Positions 9,236 to 19,127 of a stretch of DNA of 30,000 nucleotides are shown one piece after another (within the stretch, counting starts at the first letter, position 1; the number at the start of each line of letters is the position of its first letter). The stretch is taken from positions 300,001 through 330,000 of the forward strand of contig CAUYUJ010015265.1 in the NCBI GenBank assembly GCA_963575745.1, given 5' to 3'. Made by a program: the position numbers and the translations under genes. Under the pieces are notes generated by a model, which was not told the DNA's origin, did no database searches, and saw nothing but the letters and a program-made list of their open reading frames with translations. Source of the stretch: Prorocentrum cordatum (lineage: Eukaryota; Sar; Dinophyceae; Prorocentrales; Prorocentraceae).

Positions 9236-10072
9236 CAGCGGCTGCCCGCGGCCGCGCGGGCGCGGGCGATCGCGACCGCGGCGAGGCCTGCGTCGGCCCT
9301 CGCGCGGCCTTCGCTCGCGCCCTGGCCTCGCGAGGTGTCCGCCACGTCGAGCCGTTGGTATTTGCTGGGGCTGTTCAGCGGGCGCGGCGGGCTGTCCGCT
9401 GCCTTGCTGGCTCGAGGGTTCATCGCGCTCGAGCGGGGCCGCTCCAGAGGTCTCGGCGGGGCCTGTCCGAGCGCGCGGCGCAGCAGCTAGCGCGCAGGCG
9501 GGCGCTGAAAAGGGGCTCGTCTGGGGTGTCTTCACGGGCGCGCCGTGTCAGACCTGGGCGCGGGCGAGGCGAGGGGCGCAGGGCCGCTGCGGGGCCCGGG
9601 TTGCCCTCGACCCGGGCTGCCGCCGCGGCTCAGGAGTGGCCCGCTCGTGCGCGGGCTGGCCGAGTGAAGGCGCCCTGACGACGTGGGGGCCGTGAGGCTC
9701 GGCACCGTTCTCGCCGCCTTCTGTTGCGGCATTTCTGAGCTGATGCGTCGGCTTGGCCTCCCTGCCGCGATTGAGAATCCTGCCGGGTCAAGGCTGTGGC
9801 TCCTCCCCAGGCCGCGAGAAGCGCCGGCCTGGAAGTCGTTCCAGTCGGTGATCGCTGACATGTGTCAGTGGGGAACGGTTTGGAAGAGGCCGACAGGGAT
9901 CCTCTGCGACCGCGCGCCCGCCGAATGCCCTCGAGCGCCGCTGCCGCGGTCGCCTCTGCTCTCGCGCTTGTCGCCCTCGTTCGCCCATTCGTGGCCTGGT
10001 GGCCGGAGGGGCCGCGAAAACTGCCGAGAGATGCCCGCCGCCCCTCTGCCGCGCCCTGGCGCTCGTTTTTGA
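9236..10072 (+). pseudogene. Methyltransferase-like C-terminal domain of the retroelement
   Basis: Directly continues the recombinase frame past its TAG: LQRLPAAARAR, a linker, then YLLGLFSGRGGLSAALLARG, which resembles the FxGxGG SAM-binding motif. After a +1 change: GVFTGAPCQTWARAR, with the PCQ triplet typical of cytosine-C5 methyltransferases. After another change: ELMRRLGLPAAIENPAGSRL and MCQWGTVWKRPTG. ENP corresponds to the ENV motif of that superfamily. DIRS-type elements often carry a methyltransferase domain; here it follows the recombinase. The final ~180 bp (9890-10072) is Pro/Arg-rich and the true end is unclear. Confidence 0.5.
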
Positions 10073-10186
10073 CCAGGCGCGCGGGATCATGAAAACGAAA
10101 CGTTTAGAACCTCTTTTCGGATGAATCGTGTTTAGCTTTTGTTTGACATGTGCTAATGAGATGGCCGCGTGAGTTTCGGCGAGGTT

Positions 10187-10350
10187 GCGCGTTTGCACCC
10201 ACGCCCCTGGCACGTGCGAGCACGAACTTCTCATGATGATGCTCTGCTCGCTGCTGCCGTGGCCGGTGCGCCCTTCCTTGAGCTGTCCAGTGCAACCTGT
10301 TGCCGCTGGTAAAAGGAACCCCTTGGCACCAGGCTCAGCGCAGGCAGGCA
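10187..10350 (+). repeat. 164-bp repeat, copy 1, right end of the element
   Basis: Begins GCGCGTTTGCACCC and ends in GCTCAGCGCAGGCAGGCA, directly followed by the right terminal repeat. A second copy starts 268 bp downstream at 10455. Shared blocks include CTGTCCAGTGCAA and TGTTGCCGCTGG. Confidence 0.85.
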
Positions 10351-10435
10351 TGTTCTGTACTTCGTTCGAGATTGCCGCGCGGTGTTGGGGGAAGGGCCGC
10401 AATCCATTGCCGTGAAGGCCCTTCAGTGTCGCGCT
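10351..10435 (+). repeat. Right copy of terminal direct repeat
   Basis: Same orientation and sequence as 4963-5039, with 8 extra bases after TTCGAGAT. It lies about 280 bp beyond the end of the methyltransferase-like sequence, so the two copies bracket every coding remnant of the element. Confidence 0.8.
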
Positions 10436-10454
10436 CCCGCCTCCCCACCTTCGC

Positions 10455-10618
10455 GCGCGTTTGCACCCTCGTCTCTGGACGCGCGAGCCCCAGATTATCA
10501 TGATAATATTGTGCTCTCTGCTGCCTTGGCTGGTGCACCCTTGACCAAACTGTCCAGTGCAATCTGTTGCCGCTGGAAAAAGGAGTCCCCATGGCCCCGG
10601 GCTCAGCGCATGCAGGCC
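10455..10618 (+). repeat. 164-bp repeat, copy 2, followed by TCC tract
   Basis: Same length as copy 1, with about one substitution in eight by eye. Where copy 1 is followed by the terminal repeat, copy 2 is followed by a TCC microsatellite. The left terminal repeat at 4963 is preceded by a TCC run, suggesting the ancestral order 164-bp unit, TCC, terminal repeat. Confidence 0.85.
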
Positions 10619-11075
10619 TCCTCCTCCTCCTCCTCCTCCTCCTCCTCCTCCTTGTCCTCCTCCTCCTCCTCCTCCTCCTCCTCCTCCTCCTCCTCCACCC
10701 GCCCCCTCCTCATCCCCTCTCCTCGTCCTCTTCCTCCTTCTTCGCGTGCTCCCGTTCTTTCCCCCCCCCCTTCTCTTCCTCCTCCTCCTCCTCCTCCTCC
10801 TCCTCCTCCTCCTCCTTCGGCTCCTCCTCCTCCTTCCTCTCCTTCTCCCCCTTATATCCCCTCTACGCTGTCTTCTTCTCCTCCTGCTCTTCTTTATCTT
10901 CTCATCATTCCGCTCCTCCCGCACCTCCTCCTCCCCCTCCTCCTCCCCCTCCTCTGCCGGGTCCCCCCCTCTTCTCCTCATCGTCTTCTTCGTCGTCCTC
11001 TGCCGCGTTCCTCCTCCTCGTCCTACTCCTCGTCCTCCTCCTTCTCCTCTCCTCCTCCTGTTCCCCCTCGGTCTT
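10619..11075 (-). repeat. Long compound TCC microsatellite
   Basis: Pyrimidine-only DNA of TCC with CCC, TTC and CTT variants. Pure TCC runs lie at 10619-10700 and 10775-10815. The purine strand is the minus strand, opposite to the GGA tract at 4476. Frames here are homopolymers and not treated as genes. Confidence 0.95.
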
Positions 11076-11165
11076 GCGGTGAAATGCGCGTTGTGGTAGG
11101 AAAGCCTTCTTCTTCGTCGGCCTTGAGGTGAATGCGTGTTGCCGTCTGGAACTCCCGCGCACGCG

Positions 11166-11277
11166 TGCTGGGAGAAGGAGGAGGAAGAGCAGGCGGGGGA
11201 GGATGAGAAGGAGGAGGAGCAGGAGCACACACAAGGAGGAGGAGGAAGAGGAGGAGGAGGATCGATCGATCGATCGA
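11166..11277 (+). repeat. GGA tract ending in GATC repeats
   Basis: GGA/GCA purine-rich DNA from 11166 to 11261, then four GATC units (about 11261-11277). The purine strand flips from minus to plus within 100 bp of the preceding TCC tract. Confidence 0.85.
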
Positions 11278-11461
11278 GCTGCGGGGCCGATGTCTGGTGT
11301 GTCGCCTACTGTGGAGCAAGCAACCTCAAAAACTCGTTTCTAGCTCGGCCTAGCTGTGGTCCCTTCGTGCTGGGGAGAGCTGGCGTCACAAAAACGCTTG
11401 GGCCCAGCCCGCACCGTTCAACCACACGCGAAGGTGGTTGGGCGGGGAGTCACCCGCCCTC
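11278..11461. other. Short spacer downstream of the repeat-protein gene
   Basis: Mixed sequence between the GATC repeats and the stop codon of the minus-strand gene. It would be its 3' flank. No polyadenylation or terminator signal is recognised. Confidence 0.3.
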
Positions 11462-12784
11462 TCAGACGCCCCACTCTATGTCGGTGTCCTCTTCGTCGCT
11501 CTCGGTGTCGCTCGGCACGACCATCCCTATTATGTTTCCCATGTCGCCACGCTCGAAGACGCACATCCACGGGGCTGTGACCTTGCGCCCCTCCTCGAGC
11601 CGCATCCGCACGACGTCGTGTACGAGATCGATGAAAGTGGGCGGCACCTCGCGCGCCGCGTTATCTTCGCGCCCCTGCGCGCCCAGCGCCTCGTCCTGGT
11701 CGACGTAGCTGTGCTGCTACTCGTGCTTTGCGCGGGACTTGGTGTGCAGCGTCTCCTCCTGGTCTGCGTAGCTCTGCTGCTCCAGGGTCGTGGCGTCCCC
11801 GACGCCCGGCGTCTCGTCCAGGCCGTCGTACTTCCGCTGCTTCCCGTGCGTTGCGTGGTCCTTGGTGTTCAGCGCCTCCTCCTGGTCTGTGAAGCTCTGC
11901 TGCTCCAGGGTGGTGTCCTTGGTGCCCAGCGCCGGGTCCTGGTCGTCGCGGTTCTGCTGCTTCTCTGTCCTGGTGTTCAGCGTCTCCTCCTGGTCGTCGT
12001 AGTTCCGCTTCTTCTCGTGCGTCGTGTGGTCCTTGGTGTTCGGCGCCTCCTCCTGGTCCGCGTAGCTCTGCTGCTGCTCCAGGGTCGCGGTGTCCTTGGT
12101 GCCCAGCTTCGCTCCCTCTCGTGCGTCGCTTGGTCCGTGGTGCCCAGCGTCTCCTCCTAGTCTGCGAAGCTCTGCTGCTCCTCCAGGGTCGCGGTGTCCT
12201 TGCTGCACTGCGTCGTGTCCTGGTCGTCCTTGCTCTGCTGCTTCTCGCGCGTCGCCTGGTCCTTGGTGCTCGGCGTCTCCGCCTGGTACGTCGCTCTGCT
12301 GTTCCTGGGTCGTGGCGTCCTTGGTGCCCGGCGTCGCGTCCTGGTCGTCGTACTTCGGCTTCTCGTTCGTCTCGTGGTCCTTGGTGCCCGGCGTCTCCTC
12401 CTGGTCCACGTAGTTCTGCGGCTTCTCGTGCTTCGTTGCGTCCATGGTGCCCAGCTTCGCGTTCTGTTCTGTGAGGGTCAACTGCTCGGTCGCCGTGTAC
12501 GCGTGCCCCTCGTAGTCCTTCTCCACCTCGTGCGCCACGAAGGCGAGGTAGTTCAGCTGAGTCTGTCGGGCGCAGTGTAGGAGTAGTCCGCGTCTGGCGC
12601 GTTTCTGTGAGCTTGAAGTCGTTGCAGGGGGCCTCTGCGGTCCAGCGGGCACACGCTGCGCGGTAATCAGGTCGTTGACATGCCGTGAGGCCGTCCATGC
12701 CGTCGCTGCCGTGCGGGCCTCCTCCCAGTTACTCTCTACACATGCTGTGTAATGGCTGGGTGGCTGTGCTGGCTGCCCTGACAA
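11462..12784 (-). pseudogene. Tandem-repeat (Gln/Glu/Asp/Thr-rich) protein gene, decaying
   Basis: On the minus strand a frame starts at ATG 12784 and ends at TGA 11462-11464, broken by one TAG (just below 11720). The first ~115 residues are ordinary, for example VNDLITAQRVPAGPQRPP and LNYLAFVAHEVEKDYEGHAY. Then come about 13 repeats of 17-21 residues, alternating two flavours: GTKDTATLEQQQSYADQEE and NTKDHTTHEKKRNYDDQEE. The last ~75 residues are unique and end acidic (DTESDEEDTDIEW). Between about 12120 and 12290 the repeat pattern continues in another frame, so two small indels offset each other; a second TAG lies there. Both TAGs sit where the repeat has CAG (Gln). No family recognised; the repeats would be charged, disordered or coiled. 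Selection for the repeats once existed, but this copy looks damaged. Confidence 0.5.
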
Positions 12785-12810
12785 TCTCTTAAGCCCAGAT
12801 GGCAGCTAGA

Positions 12811-12868
12811 GGAGGAGGAGGAGGAGGAGGAGGAGGAGGAGGAGGAGGAGGAGGAGAAGGAGGATAAG
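12811..12868 (+). repeat. GGA microsatellite
   Basis: About 14 GGA units plus AAG variants, just upstream of the minus-strand repeat-protein gene start. Confidence 0.95.
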
Positions 12869-13638
12869 GACGAGAGTGAACTCAGCATTCCCAGCGATGT
12901 TGCGATACACCCTCCGTCCAAAGTCCATTCCTCAGAAGGCCCTGCAAGGATACCTTCTCACCGCGGGAAGTACCCCATTGAACGAGGAGCGCCTCGTGGG
13001 TTTGTTATTTAGACCAGAGTGCCGATTTGAAATGGTCCCGCTCCTATATTTCTTCATCGTAAGACGTGCGGAGCGTAGGGCGAGCAAGTTCAAGGAACTG
13101 TCAAGCGAGAGCCTCGTGTGAGAAAGCCAGCTGTCGTCTATCTGTGTTGCTTTTGCACACGTTTCAAGCTGCAGGTCGTAATGTTTGTTGATATCCCAAG
13201 TGAGAGCCCCATTTTGAAAATGATCAGCCTGTCCATCCGTAGAACTACAAGGACCTGGTGAGACGAATGAGCGCGGCGCTCAGCTCTTCGTCGCCAACCA
13301 CATTCTTCTACATATCGGCAGTCGCCGTTCCAAGCTGTACGTACACCTGCGGGGTCAATATCTGTAAGTACCGACCACCCGGAAGCACAACCCGGCCACC
13401 ATTCCTGATATGGCTTGTTTGCGCTGCATCGGGTGCACGTCTTGCAACCAGCAACCCCACGCGAGGCGAGGTTGACCCCTTGTCAGGAGGTGTGTCATGA
13501 ACTAGACATGACATTATACACGACTTGGCTGCACGTCTGTGCCAGACCGCCGTCTGTGACAGCGGATGTTGCCCCTGGGTGTAATGCGGAGCATAGCTTT
13601 TAGCTAGCTTTGTTGTATGATCCAGCGTGTGCCTTTCC
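12869..13638. other. Unassigned moderately AT-richer spacer
   Basis: No gene recognised. Frames of 60-110 codons occur on both strands (for example 12876-13121 + and 13308-13640 -) but contain no motif. Two segments are alike, around 12992-13043 and 13177-13231 (both with TTTGTT...GAGxGCC...TTTGAAAATGxTC), and may be an old duplication. Confidence 0.35.
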
Positions 13639-13878
13639 ACACCCTAGTTCTTTTTTCTCCTCTTCCTCTTTATCCCTCCTTCTTTTCCTCGTAGATGCTT
13701 GCCTCTGTTTTCCTCTTTGGGCGCAGGATTTGTCTTCAGTTGGCGCCAGCAGTAGGCAGTAAGCCTTTTTTAGGTGTGCCGCCCCTTCCTCGATCTAAAG
13801 CCTGGTCTAGTTTGTGTCTCTCATTGTTCTTCTTCTTGTTCCTCCTCCTCCTCCTCCTCCTCCTCCTGCTTCTCCTCT
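13639..13878. repeat. Pyrimidine-rich DNA with CTC run
   Basis: TC-rich sequence at 13645-13690 and 13818-13878, with about ten CTC units at 13841-13868, interrupted by mixed sequence. Confidence 0.7.
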
Positions 13879-14145
13879 TCCCATTGAGTCCTCTGGGACG
13901 TGCGAGTTTACCAGGCGCCGAGGAATAACACGCTGGTTCTCGAACGCTGAGTAGAGTTCACATGTTGGCTGCCTCCCGTGCGCCTCGGACGCGATGTGGG
14001 TTGGCCGCGACCCGCCGCGTCCTACAGAAAGGCTGGCTGAGCCTCTGCAGCGGTGGCCAAGTGTTTGTTTCTTCCGATGGACGCTACGGTTCTGCGAGGG
14101 AGGGCGGGAAGATAATATTGAAAGGCGAAGGATCATCATTGTGAG
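13879..14145. other. Unassigned spacer
   Basis: Mixed sequence between the CTC run and the large GAT array. No gene or RNA recognised. Confidence 0.3.
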
Positions 14146-14455
14146 AAGGAGTAAGTGTATGAGGATGAGGATGAGGATGAGGATGATGATGTTGCTGATT
14201 AGGATGACGATGATAATGATGACGATGATGATGATGATCATGATGCTTGTGTTGCTGATGATGATGACGCTGATGCTGATGATGACGACGACGATGATGA
14301 TGACCAGGATGCTTATGTTGCTGATGATGATGCTGATGCTATTGATGACGATGCTGGTGGTGATGATGATGGTGGTTATGATGCTGCTGATGCTGATGCA
14401 GATGATGCTGCTGCTGATGATGATGATGCTGGTCATGGTGATGATGATGCTGATC

Positions 14456-14519
<64 letters not shown>

Positions 14520-14790
14520 CGATGCTACTGATGATGATGCTGATGCTGCTGATGATGCTGATGATGATGGTGATGATCATGATGCTGCTGATGATGCGGA
14601 TTATGATTCTGATAATGATGATGATGATGCACATGGTGATGCTGATGCTGTTGCCGATGATGATGCTGATTATGCTGATGATGATGCTGCTGATGCTGCT
14701 GATGCTGCTGATTGTGATGATGATGCTGCTGCTGATGCTGCTGATGATGCTGCTGGTGACGATGCTGATGTTGCTGCCGCTGCTGATGCT

Positions 14791-14821
<31 letters not shown>

Positions 14822-14823
14822 AT

Positions 14824-14901
<78 letters not shown>

Positions 14902-15020
14902 CTGATGCTGATGATGCTGATGATGCTGATGATGATGATGATGATGATGAGGATGCGGATGAGGATGAGGATGATGCTGATGCTGCTGCTGATGCTGGTG
15001 CTGATGATGCTGGTGATTTT
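14146..15020 (+). repeat. Large degenerate GAT/GCT triplet array
   Basis: About 870 bp of triplets. Pure GAT runs lie at 14458-14518, 14820-14900 and 14932-14948, with mixed GAT/GCT/GGT/GTT between. In the GAT phase it reads Asp/Ala-rich, with one TAG near 14201 and then several hundred bases without a stop. The phase slips near 14820 (GATGATATGATG). The opposite strand reads as poly-Ile/Ser/His and is not coding. Confidence 0.9.
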
Positions 15021-15180
15021 GTCAGGAAGAGGAGGAGTAGGAAGAGGAGGAGGAGGAGGAGGCAGAGGAGGAGGAAGAAACAGAAGAAGCAGAAGAAGAG
15101 GGTGTGGAGGAGGAGGCGGAGGAGGACGAGGACGAGGAGGACGAGGATGAGAAGGAGGGGGGGAGGAGTGGGAGAGGGAG

Positions 15181-15215
<35 letters not shown>

Positions 15216-15440
15216 GAGGAGGAGGAGGAGGAGGGAGGAGGAGGAGGAGGAGGAGGAGAGAGAGAGAAGATTGATGAGGAGGAGGAAGAAGAAGAGGAGG
15301 GGGTGGGGGAAGGAGGAGGAAGAGGAAAAGGAGGAGGAGGACAACGACGAAGGGGAGGAAGAGGAGGAGGATGAAGAGGAGGAGGAGGAGAAGCAAGAGG
15401 AAACGGAAGAGGTAGAGACAGCGGCAGTCAAGAGGAAAAA
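15021..15440 (+). repeat. GGA/GAA array with a G run
   Basis: Purine-only DNA: GGA, GAA and GCA triplets, a G12 run near 15181-15192, then pure GGA at 15193-15260 and further mixed GGA/GAA to 15400. Confidence 0.9.
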
Positions 15441-15475
15441 GATGATGATGATGATTTTGCTGATGCTGATGATGC

Positions 15476-15530
<55 letters not shown>

Positions 15531-15645
15531 AATGATGAGGGGGAGGATGAGGAGGAGGAGGAGGAGGAGGAGGAGGAGGAGGGGGATGGGAACGATACGG
15601 AGGAGGAGGAGGAGGGGAACGATGAGGAGGAGGAGGAGGGGGAGA
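15441..15645 (+). repeat. GAT run passing into GGA run
   Basis: GAT triplets (pure at about 15478-15530), then GGA (about 15548-15580 and 15598-15640). It repeats the GAT to GGA order seen at 3737-3804 and 16486-16700. Confidence 0.9.
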
Positions 15646-16485
<840 letters not shown>

Positions 16486-16700
16486 ACTAACGATGATGAT
16501 GACAATCATGATGCTGATGCTGATGCTGATAATGAGGATGATGCTGATGGTGATGATGACGCTGCTGATGATGCTGATGATAATGATAACAGGAGGAGGA
16601 GGACGACGAGGAAGAGGAGGAGGAGGAGGAGGAGGACGACGAGGAGGAGGAGGAGGAGGGGGGAGAGGGGGAACAAAGGGAGGGGGAGGAGGAGGAGGAG
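16486..16700 (+). repeat. GAT/GCT array passing into GGA/CGA array
   Basis: GAT/GCT triplets at 16486-16590, then GGA with ACGACG interruptions at 16591-16700, in the same phase as the preceding ACT array. Confidence 0.9.
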
Positions 16701-17596
16701 GTCCCTGGCGGCGCCTCCCGCGCCGCCCCTGGCGCGCGCCGCGCCACAGGGCGGCGGGTCCAGCGCGGATCCAAGGAAGTCCGCGCGGAGCTCCGACAGT
16801 TTATGTTTATGCCGTTTGTTTTGCTTTCGAAATGTTGGATGCAGGCGCGTGGGGTAGCGACGGGTCCCCATTCCTTGCAGAATCGGCGCGCCCAGCAGCC
16901 AACTCAGGCGGCGCTGGCCTCATGCTTCGGGGGGGGGGGGGGGTACGTTCCCCGATCCGTGGACCTGGCGCCCACGCGCCAGATCCATGGATCCGTAGTC
17001 CGTGTTCGCGTGCGCCCGAACCGAGGAGGATGATGATCAATGGTGACGGAAGGCCCGCGGCAGGCCTCTGGGCGTCTCGTAACAAGTCGCACACGACTTC
17101 TGCCCGGCGTCCCCAGACCGCTTCCGAGCCCAACGGCCGTCGAGGAGCGTCCCCAGATTTACAAGCCAGTCCCCAGGAAGGGGTCAGAAGCCGAGGGCGG
17201 CGGAGAGTGCGGTGACGACTAGAAGGGGGTGAATATCATAGCCAGGGTCATGAGATCTCCCCGGATTTCATGGTCCCATCTTCTTCTTTCATTACGCCCC
17301 TGGGCGCGCAAATGCTTCTAGCCCTCTGGCCATGATTTGTGCCCCCCCTCCCCTTGGACCCCTCCCTCTTGGAAGCCCCGAGGGATGGCCATGGGCTGGC
17401 GACTCGAACGGACGTCTGGGTCGAAGGACTCGGGGGAGGAGCTGTGTGGCGACGCGCATGGGGGGCCAGGGCGGCTGGGGGGCGACCTCCATAACGCCCC
17501 CCGCTTCCGAGGAGGCGTGGGACGTGTGGCCTTCGGAACGAGGGAGGATCAAGGAGGATCATGGAGGATCAAGAAGAATCCAAACGGAAGAGGGGG
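16701..17596. other. GC-rich unassigned spacer
   Basis: No gene recognised. It includes a G14 run (about 16930-16943) and the hairpin at 16954-16993. Frames up to 240 codons cross it but show Arg/Pro/Gly-rich composition with no motif. Confidence 0.35.
16954..16993. repeat. Strong hairpin next to a G run
   Basis: Arms of 18 nt, 16954-16971 and 16976-16993, pair with two mismatches around a 4-nt loop (CCAC). The left arm starts GATCCGTGG and the right arm ends CCATGGATC. It lies 10 bp after a run of 14 G. Confidence 0.8.
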
Positions 17597-17649
17597 AGGA
17601 GCAGGAGGAGGAGGAGGAGGAGGAGGAGGAGGAGGAGGAGGAGGAGGAG
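17597..17649 (+). repeat. GGA microsatellite
   Basis: About 17 GGA units with one GCA. Confidence 0.95.
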
Positions 17650-17778
17650 CTAATTGCTGCGAGATTCCAGCCAGGCGTCAAGTCGCCGAGAGCCTCTTCG
17701 CACGGCAGCTCCAGCTGGTTCGAGAAGCACGCGAGGCCTTCTCTTGGAGTGCAGTGTGAGCAGTCGGAAGGAGGGCTG

Positions 17779-17927
17779 ATGTCGACGCTCGTGCGGGTGA
17801 TCAGAGTCTGAGGGTCATCAACGGCCAGAACCGGGCCAAGCTTGAACGGTCTCCGCTGTCTCACAGCAGGGGTCGCTCAGGATTGAACGATCTGCCCAGT
17901 GTCAGGAACCACCGTCCAGGTCGACAC
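17779..17927. mobile_element. GTGTCGAC-ended short repeat, copy a
   Basis: Starts TGTCGAC and ends GTCGACA, 149 bp. The right half (TTGAACGATC, GTGTCAGGAACCACCG, GGTCGACACGG) matches the copies at 25710-25859 and 27696-27854. The size and inverted ends suggest a MITE-like non-autonomous element. It encodes nothing. Confidence 0.55.
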
Positions 17928-18008
17928 GGCCGGCACCAGTCGCAGACACCCTCGCTTCCTTCGTCGGGCGACCTTGCGCTCTCCTCCCCTCCTGCTCTCC
18001 TGCTCCCT

Positions 18009-18036
18009 TGTGTGTGTGTGTGTGTGTGTCTCTGTG

Positions 18037-18107
<71 letters not shown>
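18009..18107 (+). repeat. GT dinucleotide and GCGT tetranucleotide tract
   Basis: TG repeats flank a block of about nine TGCG units (18037-18070). Alternating purine-pyrimidine throughout, so a possible Z-DNA former. Confidence 0.95.
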
Positions 18108-18108
<1 letters not shown>

Positions 18109-18763
18109 TCCTTGAGGCTTCACTTAGCACCAGACTGCAGCTTGTGCTTCAAACGACCCGCATCGAGCTTAGGTTCCTCTGTTTTTTGGCCGCTGCATCT
18201 TGACATCGCAGCGCCTCCCGTCTCCACCACCAATCAGCATGGCCCTGACTGGGCTCTTTCATCACTGCGCGTTCGACTAAGTTCGTTCGCAATTGGCACC
18301 TCCACCTGCCGACCACGCCTGAGGTCCCTCTGCACCGCCAGCTTGCACTTGCGCTCATTGCGGAGTCTGATGTGTAGTGGAGCTACGTAGGTTGCGAGGG
18401 CAACGACAGCGAGGCTGCCATCGATGATGACGACGAGGACGACGGCATGCTGATGTTGGCGGTGGTGGCCACACCGACCAGGATGACGAGGAGGCGTAGC
18501 AGGAAATGGCCTGCAGCGTCCACGGTGCGGATGTGGTGGACGTTGTCGGAAGCATGGCGTGGTCGAGACTGTGAGTCACACGCAGGGGCGCGGGGATTCA
18601 AATACATGCGACCTCAAACCTGGATCTTCGATCGATATGAGGCGATCTACACAGACATCCGATGTCCAAGATTTTTCCCTGAACAGCTTGTCTGTAAGGG
18701 TTCTGCTCGTGGCTCGTAAAAAGGACCGTGGGGTCCGTGACCAGCCCCAGGATCGCTGACTTG
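18108..18763. other. Unassigned spacer
   Basis: Mixed sequence with no recognised gene, RNA or repeat. Small frames only. Confidence 0.3.
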
Positions 18764-18850
18764 ATGGTCTCCCGTGTGGTTTCCCGTATGGTCTCCAGTG
18801 TGGTCTCCCGTGTGGTCTTCCGTGTGGTCGCGGTCTCCCGTGTGGTCTCT
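18764..18850 (+). repeat. 12-bp minisatellite
   Basis: About seven units of GTGGTCTCCCGT with single-base variants (for example ATGGTCTCCAGT) and one interrupted unit. Confidence 0.9.
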
Positions 18851-19041
18851 CTCTTTCTCTCTCTAGCGAGTGTAGTGTAATGTCACGTTCTCTTTGCTAT
18901 TGAGCTGTGCTGTTCAGGGTCTTTTGTCGCCAGGGCGTAATCTTCAATGCAGGGCCCCCGGAAGTCCTGGCACTTTCCCCAGGGCCAGCCTTTTATCCCT
19001 AGACCTCTGAGGATGTTCCGGGCGACTGGGGCCTCCAGTGC

Positions 19042-19127
19042 CCCAAAACCGTGCGGTGACAGACCGTGCGGTGAGGTTTTTCTGGATTTCAAGGTCACCC
19101 CACGGTCTGTCACCGCACCATTTTGGG
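19042..19127. repeat. Long near-perfect inverted repeat (hairpin)
   Basis: Arms of 33 nt, 19042-19074 and 19095-19127, match at 30 positions around a 20-nt loop. The arm core is GGTGACAGACCGTG, with CCCAAAA/TTTTGGG at the outer ends. It could be a small foldback element or a structured RNA. No coding content. Confidence 0.85.

Larger units (their letters stand above)
4963..10618 (+). mobile_element. Broken, scrambled DIRS-like (tyrosine recombinase) retroelement
   Basis: From left to right: a 77-bp direct repeat, gag-like N-terminus (+), inverted and duplicated gag-like middle/C-terminus (-), RT end plus RNase H-like (+), tyrosine recombinase (+), methyltransferase-like domain (+), then a tandem pair of 164-bp repeats with the second copy of the terminal repeat between them. 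The assignment rests on conserved peptide motifs in order: a CPDC cysteine cluster, a VYHER block, MWKTRRK, an AFMG block, an ASDA block, SVKRYQKEGRL, FSGRGG, GAPCQ and AIENPAGSRLW. I remember this combination from dinoflagellate retroelements; the class name DIRS-like is inferred from RT plus tyrosine recombinase. Most of the RT catalytic core is missing, and frames break repeatedly. The copy is dead. Confidence 0.65.

Noticed and set aside
9788-11230. 480-codon minus-strand frame over the element's right end
   Set aside because: It is antisense to the methyltransferase-like and 164-bp repeat sequences and enters the TCC tract. Composition is Arg/Gly-rich with no motif.
11661-12698. 345-codon minus-strand Arg/Gly-rich frame overlapping the repeat-protein gene
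   Set aside because: Shadow frame. The alternative frame shows consistent amino-acid repeats and conserved residues.
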